In this document: positions 6,638-12,645 of the stretch, one piece after another
Layout of the letters: every line of letters starts with the position of its first letter
Numbering within the stretch: position 1 is the first letter of the stretch
Origin: an uncultured Gammaproteobacteria bacterium
Lineage (GTDB): Bacteria; Pseudomonadota; Gammaproteobacteria; Rariloculales; Rariloculaceae
Reading direction: 5' to 3'
DNA: 12,645 bases
NCBI GenBank assembly: GCA_946887385.1
Contig: CAMPKU010000123.1
Location: forward strand, 1 to 12,645
Translations under genes and position numbers: made by a program
The notes under the pieces: model-generated
Seen by the model: only the letters and a program-made list of their open reading frames with translations
Told to the model about the DNA's origin: nothing
The model's database searches: none

Positions 6638-8043
6638 ACGCGAGGCGGTGGAACCGGCGCGAGGTTTTGGGTGGAGTGCTCGCCGCCGGTGCCCTGGGGA
6701 ACGTGCCGTCGCGGCTCGGCGTTGCGCAACCACGTGCCGACACGATGAGCGAACGCAGTGAGCTCCTGATACGAGACGCCTACGTGCTGACGATGGACGC
6801 CGCGGTGGGCGACATCGCGGGCGGCGACGTCCACGTTCGTGGCGGCACGATTGCCGCGGTGGGGCGCGGCTTGACGGCGCCGGGCGCCGAGGTCATCGAT
6901 GGCACGGGGATGCTCGTGCTGCCGGGCTTCGTCGAAACTCACTGGCACGTGTGGACCGCGCTGCTCCGCAGTTTGTCCGGCGACCGGCAGGAGCACGGCT
7001 ACTTTCCCACCTCGCGCACGGTCGGTGCGTTCTATACGGCGGACGACATGTACGCCGCGGGCCGGCTCGCCGCGGCGGAAGCCCTGCACTCGGGCATCAC
7101 GTTCCTCCACGACTGGTGCCACAACGTTCGCGCGCCGGCGTACGCCGAGGCCGCGCTGCGCGCGCTTACCGAAGCCGGCATTCGAGCGCGTTTCTCGTAC
7201 GGCTCGCCCACGGGCGCCAGTAACGACGCGAGCATCGACCTGCGGGATTTGCAGCGGCTCCACGAGCGCTGGAGCGAGCACGCGAACGATGGGTTGCTCA
7301 CCTTAGGAGTCGCGTGGCGCGGCGCAGGGTCGCCGGCCACGCTGCGCGACTACGAAATCGCGCGCGAGCTCGGTCTGCCGATCTCAGTGCACGCCAACAA
7401 CAGCGGCGGCGGCGTCATTCAACAGCTCGCGGACCGCGGCTTGCTCGCCCCGGGTATGCAGGTGATCCACGCGGTGTGGTGCACGGCCGAGGAGATTCGC
7501 GCGCTCGCCGACAATCGCGTGAGCGTGAGCGTATCGCCGTATTCCGAGCTGCGCATCGGTTTCGGCTTTCCGATTGCCGCCGATCTTATCGCCGCGGGCG
7601 TGACGGTTGGCTTGTCCGTCGATACCACCACGCTGTCCGGCAACGCGGACATGTTCGCGATCATGAAGGCGATTCAAAACATCGAGAACGGGCGCGCCCG
7701 CGACGAGTTCAAGATCAGCGCTCGCCGCGTGCTCGAGCTTGCGACGATCGAAGGTGCCCGCTCGATGGGTATGGGCGACATCATCGGCTCGCTCACGCCC
7801 GGCAAGCGCGCAGATCTGCTCATGGTCGATACGCGTGCCGTGAACCTGGGTGTGTTCACGGAGCCCGCACACCTGCTCGTGGAGGCAGCGCAACCGGCTA
7901 ACGTCGACACGGTATTGATCGACGGACGAATCTTGAAGCGCGGCGGCCGGCTCACGACGCTCGACACGGGCGAGGTCATCGACGCCGCGCAGCGCGCATA
8001 CTCGCAGCTGCGTACGCGCTCGGGATGGAGCTGGCCCGCCTAG
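6634..8043 (+). CDS. Tat-exported amidohydrolase of the AtzA/TrzA/cytosine-deaminase group
   Basis: Protein of 469 residues in the amidohydrolase_1 superfamily. From the GTG at 6634 the N-terminus reads MNARRWNRREVLGGVLAAGA, a twin-arginine signal (Arg8-Arg9, then a hydrophobic stretch), so the enzyme is predicted to be folded and then exported to the periplasm. After a small beta-sandwich part (LLIRDAYVLTMD, 44-55), the barrel shows the metal ligands His103 and His105 (ETHWH), His253 (SVHANN) and Asp330 (LSVDTTT), plus the active-site His279 (VIHAVW). The C-terminal GSLTPGKRADLLMVD (385-399) is typical. The glutamate normally three residues after the third His (HxxE) is Asn256 here, which makes ordinary deamination doubtful. 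The GTG overlaps the TetR stop (GTGA). A start at ATG 6745 would lose the Tat signal, so I prefer 6634 despite a weak ribosome binding site. The substrate is unknown. Confidence 0.87.
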   Translation: MNARRWNRREVLGGVLAAGALGNVPSRLGVAQPRADTMSERSELLIRDAYVLTMDAAVGDIAGGDVHVRGGTIAAVGRGLTAPGAEVIDGTGMLVLPGFVETHWHVWTALLRSLSGDRQEHGYFPTSRTVGAFYTADDMYAAGRLAAAEALHSGITFLHDWCHNVRAPAYAEAALRALTEAGIRARFSYGSPTGASNDASIDLRDLQRLHERWSEHANDGLLTLGVAWRGAGSPATLRDYEIARELGLPISVHANNSGGGVIQQLADRGLLAPGMQVIHAVWCTAEEIRALADNRVSVSVSPYSELRIGFGFPIAADLIAAGVTVGLSVDTTTLSGNADMFAIMKAIQNIENGRARDEFKISARRVLELATIEGARSMGMGDIIGSLTPGKRADLLMVDTRAVNLGVFTEPAHLLVEAAQPANVDTVLIDGRILKRGGRLTTLDTGEVIDAAQRAYSQLRTRSGWSWPA

Positions 8044-8055
8044 AATCAGCTGCCG

Positions 8056-8083
8056 GCGACAGATCGTGACGGCCGACTATAGA
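8056..8083 (+). promoter_or_regulatory. candidate sigma-70 promoter for rlmI
   Basis: GCGACA (8056-8061) and TATAGA (8078-8083) are 16 bases apart; the overlapping TAGAAT (8080-8085) gives an 18-base spacing. Each matches four or five consensus positions. This is the most AT-rich spot in the 80-base gap and would give a leader of about 30 bases before the methyltransferase, separating it from the catabolic operon. Confidence 0.45.
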
Positions 8084-8108
8084 ATGCGCGTCACCCGCAA
8101 TCGGGATG

Positions 8109-8115
8109 AAAGGAA
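8109..8115 (+). promoter_or_regulatory. ribosome binding site that sets the rlmI start at 8124
   Basis: AAAGGAA lies eight bases before the ATG at 8124. It falls inside a longer reading frame beginning at ATG 8106, which has no comparable site upstream, so the shorter protein (398 residues, close to the 396 of E. coli RlmI) is preferred. Confidence 0.65.
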
Positions 8116-8123
8116 TTTGCTCG

Positions 8124-9320
8124 ATGACGGCTTCCGCGCCGAAGGTCTGGCTGAAACGAGACCGCGAGAAGTCGCTGCGTCGTCGCCATCCGTGGATCTT
8201 CTCGGGAGCCATCGAACGTGTCGAGGGCCAGCCGGAAGCGGGCGCCACCGTGGACGTCGTGAGCGTTACCGGCGAGTTCCAGGCTCGTGCGGCGTTTTCA
8301 CCGTCCTCGCAGATTCGTGCTCGCGTTTGGAGCTTCGAGCCGGCCGAGCGCATCGACGCGGCATTTTTTCGCCGCAGGCTCGAGCGGGCCGTCGAGTCGC
8401 GACGGCGCCTCGACTTGCTGGACGCGCGCACGGCGTGCCGGCTGGTGTTTTCCGAGTCCGACGGTTTGCCGGGGCTCATCGTGGATCGCTACGGCGAGAT
8501 ACTCGTTTGTCAATTCTTGTCGGCCGGGGCCGAAGCGTGGCGGGCGTTGATCGTCGAGCTGCTGGAGAAGGTGTGCGCGCCGCGCGGCATCTATGAGCGC
8601 TCGGAGGGCGGGGCGCGGCACAAGGAAGGCTTGCCGTCGCGGCGCGGCTGTTTAGCCGGCAGCGAGCCGCCGCACGTGATCGAGGTACTCTCCGGCGGCG
8701 CACGGTTCGCCGTCGACGTGGCGAGTGGCCAGAAGACGGGCGCGTACCTCGACCAGCAACGCAACCGCGAGCGCGTCGCGGCGCACGCGGCTGGCGCCGA
8801 GGTTCTCGACGCGTTCTCGTACAGCGGCGGATTTTCCATCGCGTGCTTGCTGCACGGCGGCCGAGCTGCAACTCTGATCGACTCGTCGGCCGAGGCGCTC
8901 GCGCTCGCGGAGCGCGAGACTACTGCCAATGGCGTGAACGAGCGCTGCCGCTTCGTGGCCGGGAACGTGTTCGACGAGTTGCGGGCATTGCGCGAGAGCG
9001 GCGCGCGGTTCGACCTCATCGTGCTCGATCCGCCAAAGTTCGTGCACTCGGCGGACCAGGTCGCCGCGGGCAGCCGCGGCTACAAGGACATCAACATGCT
9101 CGCGCTTACGCTCGCCCGCCCGGGCGGCGTGCTCGCCACGTTTTCGTGCTCGGGACACGTGGATGCCGCGCTGTTTCAGAAGATCGTGGCGGGCGCCGCC
9201 GTGGATGCCGGGCGCACGGCGCAGATTCTCGAGCGGCTGACGCAGCCGCCGGATCATCCGGTGGCCACCGAGTTTCCCGAAGCCGATTACCTCAAAGGCT
9301 TGATCTTGCGGGTTCACTAA
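8124..9320 (+). CDS. rlmI: 23S rRNA (cytosine-C5)-methyltransferase RlmI
   Basis: SAM-dependent enzyme of 398 residues of the RlmI family, which makes m5C1962 in 23S rRNA. Domains in order: an N-terminal PUA domain (about 7-72, with HPWIFSGAI at 22-30), a central domain (about 80-190, with LVFSESDGLPGLIVDRY at 107-123 and YERSEGGARHKEG at 157-169), and a Rossmann methyltransferase domain. In the last, SGQKTGAYLDQQRNR (201-215) is the family hallmark, VLDAFSYSGGFSI (227-239) is the SAM-binding motif I, DPPKF (302-306) is motif IV, and TFSCSG (339-344) carries the likely motif VI cysteine, Cys342. The length is essentially that of E. coli RlmI. It is a housekeeping gene with its own candidate promoter and is probably unrelated to the catabolic genes before it. 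RlmK/L-like relatives exist, but the PUA start and length favour RlmI. Confidence 0.9.
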   Translation: MTASAPKVWLKRDREKSLRRRHPWIFSGAIERVEGQPEAGATVDVVSVTGEFQARAAFSPSSQIRARVWSFEPAERIDAAFFRRRLERAVESRRRLDLLDARTACRLVFSESDGLPGLIVDRYGEILVCQFLSAGAEAWRALIVELLEKVCAPRGIYERSEGGARHKEGLPSRRGCLAGSEPPHVIEVLSGGARFAVDVASGQKTGAYLDQQRNRERVAAHAAGAEVLDAFSYSGGFSIACLLHGGRAATLIDSSAEALALAERETTANGVNERCRFVAGNVFDELRALRESGARFDLIVLDPPKFVHSADQVAAGSRGYKDINMLALTLARPGGVLATFSCSGHVDAALFQKIVAGAAVDAGRTAQILERLTQPPDHPVATEFPEADYLKGLILRVH

Positions 9321-9358
9321 CGCTGCAATGCGCGAACCCCGATAGCTCGAGCCACCCT

Positions 9359-10366
9359 ATGCAAGAAGACTCCCTGGCGCGTTGGCGCCACGATCACTCG
9401 TTCGGCCAAGACCGGCGCCAACCCGGGGAACGCAAGACGCAGATCGTGATTGCGATCACGGCCACGATGATGGTCGTGGAGATTGCGGCCGGCGTATTGT
9501 TCGGCTCGATGGCGCTGCTCGCCGATGGATTGCACATGGCGTCGCACGCGGTGGCCCTCGGCATCAACGCGTACGCGTACGCCTACGCGCGCCGGCATGC
9601 TCATGACGACTCGTACAGCTTCGGCACCGGCAAGGTCAACACGCTGGGCGGGTTCACGGGCGCCGTGCTGCTTGCCGGGTTCGCGCTGCTGATGGCTTCC
9701 GAGAGCATCGAGCGGCTCGTCGTCCCCGTGCAAATCGCGTTCGATCAGGCGATCTGGGTGGCCGTGCTCGGGCTCGTGGTGAACGGCGTGTCGATGCTAA
9801 TCCTGGGGCGTGACCACGATCACGGCGATGCCCATGCCCACGATCACGACCACGACCGCGACCATGATCACGACCACGACCACGACCATGACCACGACCA
9901 TCATCACGGCGCTCATCATGGTCACGACCACAATCTCGTCTCGGCATACCTACACGTCCTGGCCGATGCGCTGACCTCGCTGCTCGCGATCGTCGCGCTC
10001 TTGGCGGCGAAGTACTTCGGCCTGACCTGGATGGACCCCGCGATGGGAATCGTCGGCGCCGTCCTCGTCGCGCGCTGGTCGGTGGGCCTGCTCAAGACGA
10101 CCAGCGCCGTTCTGCTGGACCGCAGCGCAACAGCCGAGGTGCGTAACGCCGTTCGAACGGAGATCGAGGGCGCCGACGGCAACCGCGTGGTGGATTTGCA
10201 CGTCTGGTCACTCGGGCTGAATCTCTACTCGGTGCTGGTGACCGTCGTGACGCCGCGCCCGCGTCCGCCCGAGCACTACAAAGCGCTATTGCCGAAGCAC
10301 CTGAACATCGTTCACGCGACGGTGGAGGTTCATACGCAGTCCAGTGCAGATAACGCTGTTCGATAA
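9359..10366 (+). CDS. dmeF: cation diffusion facilitator, DmeF-type Co(II)/Ni(II) (or Zn) exporter
   Basis: Inner-membrane proton-coupled metal exporter of 335 residues. Helices are expected near 28-48, 52-75, 98-116, 131-150, 195-217 and 225-246. Helix 2 has LLADGLHMASHAVALGI, with Asp56, His59 and His63 in the style of the DmeF subgroup, followed by ARRHAHDDSYSFGTGK (77-92), also typical of that subgroup. Helix 5 carries the His199-Asp203 (HVLAD) metal site. Between helices 4 and 5 is a cytosolic loop (152-191) with 19 His and 14 Asp in 40 residues. The C-terminal domain (about 250-335, with VVDLHVWSLG at 277-286) is the cytosolic dimer domain. It starts 38 bases after rlmI with a weak ribosome binding site. 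No RcnR/DmeR-type metal regulator is nearby. Zinc specificity cannot be excluded. Confidence 0.85.
   Translation: MQEDSLARWRHDHSFGQDRRQPGERKTQIVIAITATMMVVEIAAGVLFGSMALLADGLHMASHAVALGINAYAYAYARRHAHDDSYSFGTGKVNTLGGFTGAVLLAGFALLMASESIERLVVPVQIAFDQAIWVAVLGLVVNGVSMLILGRDHDHGDAHAHDHDHDRDHDHDHDHDHDHDHHHGAHHGHDHNLVSAYLHVLADALTSLLAIVALLAAKYFGLTWMDPAMGIVGAVLVARWSVGLLKTTSAVLLDRSATAEVRNAVRTEIEGADGNRVVDLHVWSLGLNLYSVLVTVVTPRPRPPEHYKALLPKHLNIVHATVEVHTQSSADNAVR
9812..9931 (+). repeat. CAC/GAC-type low-complexity repeat encoding the His/Asp loop
   Basis: The coding DNA for residues 152-191 of the metal exporter is made largely of alternating CAC/CAT and GAC/GAT codons, with seven consecutive Asp-His units at residues 168-181. 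Such a run can change length by slippage in 6-base steps without a frameshift. The encoded segment is expected to gather metal ions at the cytosolic mouth of the transporter. Confidence 0.8.
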
Positions 10367-10369
10367 CAG
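10356..10369. promoter_or_regulatory. inverted repeat CTGTT-CGAT-AACAG, candidate operator
   Basis: A perfect 5-bp inverted repeat with a 4-base spacer overlaps the stop of the metal exporter (TAA 10364-10366) and ends six bases before the ATG of the TetR gene at 10376. The position suits an autoregulatory operator for that TetR gene and the MFS gene behind it. It could be chance, since arms of this length are common. Confidence 0.3.
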
Positions 10370-10375
10370 ACGCTC

Positions 10376-10993
10376 ATGTATGATTTTGCCGTGAAACCGA
10401 GGCTGACAAGCGCTTCGCCGAGTGCCGGCAGCAGCGAGCGGGTGCAACGGCGGCGCGAGCGGACGCGCGCGGCCCTTTTGACGATCGGCGCGCGGCGGTT
10501 CGCCGAACGTGGGATCGCGCCCGTCAGCGTCGAAGAGCTGATTGGCGAGGCCGACGTCTCGCGCGCCACGTTCTATGCGATGTTTTCCAGTAAATACAGC
10601 CTACTGGAAGGTATACTTAATCCGATATTCGAACTAGCGATCGCAGGGCTCCGCGCGCTCGCGACGCGGCCGGCCGCGGATGCGATCGACGGCCTCATCG
10701 ACGTCTACTGGTCGCTGTGGACGACACACCGCGACGGACTGCTGCTGATCCCGCTCGTGGACCCGGAGACGTTTGCGCATTTCGAGCTGAAGCACCGCGA
10801 GCTGCAGGATGCGCTGCTCGAGTTGCTGCTCCGCGCCGAGCGTGCCGACCTCCTGCGCAACGGCAGCGCGCAATACTCGCTGAAGGTGATCGCGCGAACC
10901 GCGGTGCAGCTCCTGCGCGTCTACGACGGCCACGCCGCGGCTGCGGCGATGTTCCGCGATGCCGTGCGCGGGCTGCTGCTGCGTGCGCACTAG
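10376..10993 (+). CDS. TetR/AcrR-family transcriptional regulator paired with an MFS exporter
   Basis: Regulator of 205 residues. A basic N-terminal stretch (VQRRRERTRAALLTIGARRFAERG, about 23-46) leads into the helix-turn-helix PVSVEELIGEADVSRATFYAMF (49-70) and SSKYSLLEGIL (71-81), the typical TetR N-domain; the rest is a helical ligand-binding domain. The ATG at 10376 is used here, but GTG at 10391 (giving MKPRLTSASP) is equally possible; neither has a clear ribosome binding site, so a leaderless transcript is conceivable. Its stop codon directly abuts the ATG of the MFS gene, so regulator and pump are surely cotranscribed. By analogy with many TetR/pump pairs it probably represses both and is relieved by a pump substrate. 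Confidence 0.87.
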   Translation: MYDFAVKPRLTSASPSAGSSERVQRRRERTRAALLTIGARRFAERGIAPVSVEELIGEADVSRATFYAMFSSKYSLLEGILNPIFELAIAGLRALATRPAADAIDGLIDVYWSLWTTHRDGLLLIPLVDPETFAHFELKHRELQDALLELLLRAERADLLRNGSAQYSLKVIARTAVQLLRVYDGHAAAAAMFRDAVRGLLLRAH

Positions 10994-12370
10994 ATGACCG
11001 CCGTTCGCGAGAGGGCCACCTTGGCCGTGCTGTTCGCGGGCGTCTTGCTCGCGGCGCTCGACATCGCGATCGTCGGTCCCGCGCTGCCGGCGATTCGCAG
11101 CGCGTTCGACGTGCCGGCGCGTTGGCTGCCCGCCGTATTCAGCGTGTATGTGCTGCTTTACTTGCTCGGCACGCCACTGTTGGCGAAGCGCTCCGACCGG
11201 CGCGGCCGCCGCCGGGTGTTCCTCGAAAGCCTTGCGCTGTTCGGCGTGGGCTCGATGCTCGCCGCCGCGGCGTGGTCGTTTCCGTCGCTGCTGCTCGGCC
11301 GTGCGATCCAGGCGTTCGGGGCAGGCGGGCTATTACCCGTTGCCGCCGCAGTCATTGCCGAGACCGTGCCGCTGGAGCGCCGCGGTCGCACCCTGGGTTT
11401 GATTGGCGCCGTGTTCGGCATCGCGTTCCTGCTCGGCCCGCTGCTCGGTGGGTTGCTGCTGGGGTCGAGCTGGCGGTGGCTGTTTGCCGTCAACGTTCCC
11501 GCTACCGTTGCGCTCATGTTCGTGGCGCGAAACGTCCTGCCGTCCGCAGAGAACAGCGCGGCGCAGCGCTTCGATGCGGCCGGCGCCGTGCTGCTCGCCG
11601 TGCTGCTCGCGGCTCTGGTTCTCGGCGTGGGTCAGCTCGATATCGGCGCGCCGGCGGCCGGCTTGCAGTCCGCGAGCGTTTGGCCGTGCTTCGTGTTGGT
11701 TGCGCTTGGAGTGCCGCTGCTGTGGTCGGTGGAAAAGCGCGCCTCGGACCCCGTCGTGCCGCCGGCGCTGCTGCGTTCGCCGCAATTGCGCATCGTCGGT
11801 GCCATCGCGATCGCGGTGGGGGCCGTGGAGGCCGGCATGGTGTTTCTGCCCGACATGGCCGTGATGGGGTTCGGCGTGGACGCGGCGACGGCGAGTCTCT
11901 CCATGCTGCCGCTCGTGCTCACGCTCTGCGTCGGCGCGCCTCTTGCGGGTTGGTTGCTCGACCATGTCGGGCCGCGCAGCGTGGTGCAGCTCGGCTTGGC
12001 GCTCACGGCTATCGGGCTGCTGCTCTTCGCCTGGCTGCCGCTCGACTGGCGTAATTTCTACCTGTCGGGCGTGCTGGTTGGACTTGGCATGTCGTCGTTA
12101 CTCGGTGCCCCGTTGCGCTATATCGCACTGCAGGAAGCCGGCGAGAGCCGCCGCGGCGCGGGACAGGGGTTGCTCACGTTATGCGTCAGCGTCGGTCAGC
12201 TCGTCGGCGCGGCCGTGATCGGCGGTGTCGTAGGCTCGGCACGCGACGCCTTGCCCGGCTACCGCCACTCGTTACTCACGGTGGCCGTCGCGTGCGGCTT
12301 GGCGCTGGTGCTGAGCGTCGCGTTGCGGGGTAGAGTGATCACCCGCGGCGAACCGCTCGGCGAAGGCTGA
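10994..12370 (+). CDS. MFS drug exporter, DHA2-type with 14 predicted helices
   Basis: Inner-membrane proton antiporter of 458 residues. Helices are visible near 8-28, 45-63, 76-94, 97-118, 133-155, 161-180, 196-215, 228-246, 263-290, 298-322, 329-350, 354-372, 394-415 and 424-445. Family motifs are present: [13 protein letters not shown] with Asp23 (motif D1), [13 protein letters not shown] (63-75, motif A), [17 protein letters not shown] with Arg103 (motif B), [16 protein letters not shown] (138-153, motif C) and [11 protein letters not shown] (160-170), which is typical of the EmrB/QacA group. It is shorter than many DHA2 pumps, with compact loops. No membrane-fusion (EmrA-like) partner follows; rpe lies 28 bases downstream. 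It is translated directly after the TetR gene with no gap. The substrate is unknown; export of a toxic organic compound is likely. Confidence 0.88.
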   Translation: MTAVRERATLAVLFAGVLLAALDIAIVGPALPAIRSAFDVPARWLPAVFSVYVLLYLLGTPLLAKRSDRRGRRRVFLESLALFGVGSMLAAAAWSFPSLLLGRAIQAFGAGGLLPVAAAVIAETVPLERRGRTLGLIGAVFGIAFLLGPLLGGLLLGSSWRWLFAVNVPATVALMFVARNVLPSAENSAAQRFDAAGAVLLAVLLAALVLGVGQLDIGAPAAGLQSASVWPCFVLVALGVPLLWSVEKRASDPVVPPALLRSPQLRIVGAIAIAVGAVEAGMVFLPDMAVMGFGVDAATASLSMLPLVLTLCVGAPLAGWLLDHVGPRSVVQLGLALTAIGLLLFAWLPLDWRNFYLSGVLVGLGMSSLLGAPLRYIALQEAGESRRGAGQGLLTLCVSVGQLVGAAVIGGVVGSARDALPGYRHSLLTVAVACGLALVLSVALRGRVITRGEPLGEG

Positions 12371-12398
12371 CGGCCGCGGTGGCACTGGAGCGAAACCT

Positions 12399-12645
12399 AT
12401 GCGGGACTGTTGGATAGCACCGTCGATCCTGTCGGCCGACTTCGCGCGGCTCGGCGCGGAGGTGGACGCCGTGGTCGCGGCGGGTGCGGATCTCGTTCAC
12501 TTCGACGTGATGGACAACCACTATGTCCCGAATCTCACGGTCGGGCCGCTGGTCTGCGAAGCGCTGCGCAAGCACGGCGTGCAAGCGCCGATCGACGTGC
12601 ACCTCATGGTGAAGCCCGTCGATCGCATCGTGCCCGACTTCGCCG
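12399..12645 (+). CDS. rpe: ribulose-phosphate 3-epimerase, N-terminal part (cut by the window end)
   Basis: The first 82 residues of an enzyme normally about 225 long, which interconverts ribulose 5-phosphate and xylulose 5-phosphate in the pentose phosphate pathway or Calvin cycle. The pattern is very close to E. coli Rpe: [14 protein letters not shown] (6-19), [15 protein letters not shown] (33-47) with metal ligand His34 and the catalytic Asp36, and [18 protein letters not shown] (64-81) with His68. The ATG is supported by TGGAG at 12386-12390, eight bases upstream. It lies 28 bases after the MFS gene and may be read partly from that transcript, although a housekeeping gene is expected to have other promoters too; none is obvious in the short gap. 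Confidence 0.95.
   Translation, partial: MRDCWIAPSILSADFARLGAEVDAVVAAGADLVHFDVMDNHYVPNLTVGPLVCEALRKHGVQAPIDVHLMVKPVDRIVPDFA

Noticed and set aside
9310..9339. GGGTTC/GAACCC inverted repeat at the end of rlmI as a terminator
   Set aside because: The stem is only 6 bp with an 18-base loop, includes the last codons of rlmI, and has no T run after it.
8843..9358. In-frame upstream extension of the metal exporter into rlmI
   Set aside because: The extra 172 residues match no transporter sequence and overlap the rlmI methyltransferase domain. The family begins near the ATG at 9359.
9815..9931. Repeated CACGAC units considered as a CRISPR array or satellite
   Set aside because: There are no spacers; the units are codons for alternating His and Asp inside an intact transporter gene.
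10717..12054. 445-codon open frame overlapping the TetR and MFS genes
   Set aside because: Arg-rich product without domain signal, out of frame with two clear genes that it spans; a G+C-driven shadow.

Overview
The window is G+C-rich bacterial chromosome (roughly two-thirds G+C by eye), with every credible gene on the + strand and gaps of 140 bases or less. The gene types and sequence style (an Rpe N-terminus nearly identical in pattern to the Escherichia coli protein, an RlmI of enterobacterial length, a YbbP-type permease, a DmeF-type metal exporter) point to a gamma- or betaproteobacterium, probably environmental. This is inferred from protein patterns only. No rRNA, tRNA, CRISPR array, insertion sequence, phage gene or integration scar was seen.

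Layout: (1) bases 98-2590 hold a large YbbP/FtsX-family ABC permease; its ATPase partner is not in the window. (2) Bases 2729-4290 hold a nu-class (YfcG-like) glutathione S-transferase followed closely by an ACMSD-type amidohydrolase. (3) Bases 4405-8043 look like one operon of aldehyde dehydrogenase, TetR regulator and Tat-exported AtzA/TrzA-type amidohydrolase, with a candidate promoter and a perfect 12-bp palindrome ahead of it. (4) Bases 8124-9320 hold a housekeeping rRNA methyltransferase (RlmI) with its own candidate promoter. (5) Bases 9359-10366 hold a cation diffusion facilitator of the DmeF (Co/Ni) type with a long His/Asp loop. (6) Bases 10376-12370 hold a TetR regulator directly abutting a 14-helix MFS exporter. 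(7) Bases 12399 to the window edge hold the start of rpe.

Regions 2 and 3 together look like a small catabolic or detoxification island: glutathione-dependent redox chemistry, oxidation of an aldehyde, two metal-dependent hydrolases (one probably periplasmic) and a local regulator. The substrate cannot be read from the sequence. Regions 5 and 6 are export and resistance functions. Housekeeping genes (rlmI, rpe) are interspersed, so this looks like ordinary chromosome with accessory catabolic genes, not a mobile island. I found no clear evidence of a wholly new system. The best leads are the Tat amidohydrolase lacking the usual catalytic glutamate and the palindromes upstream of the regulated operons.
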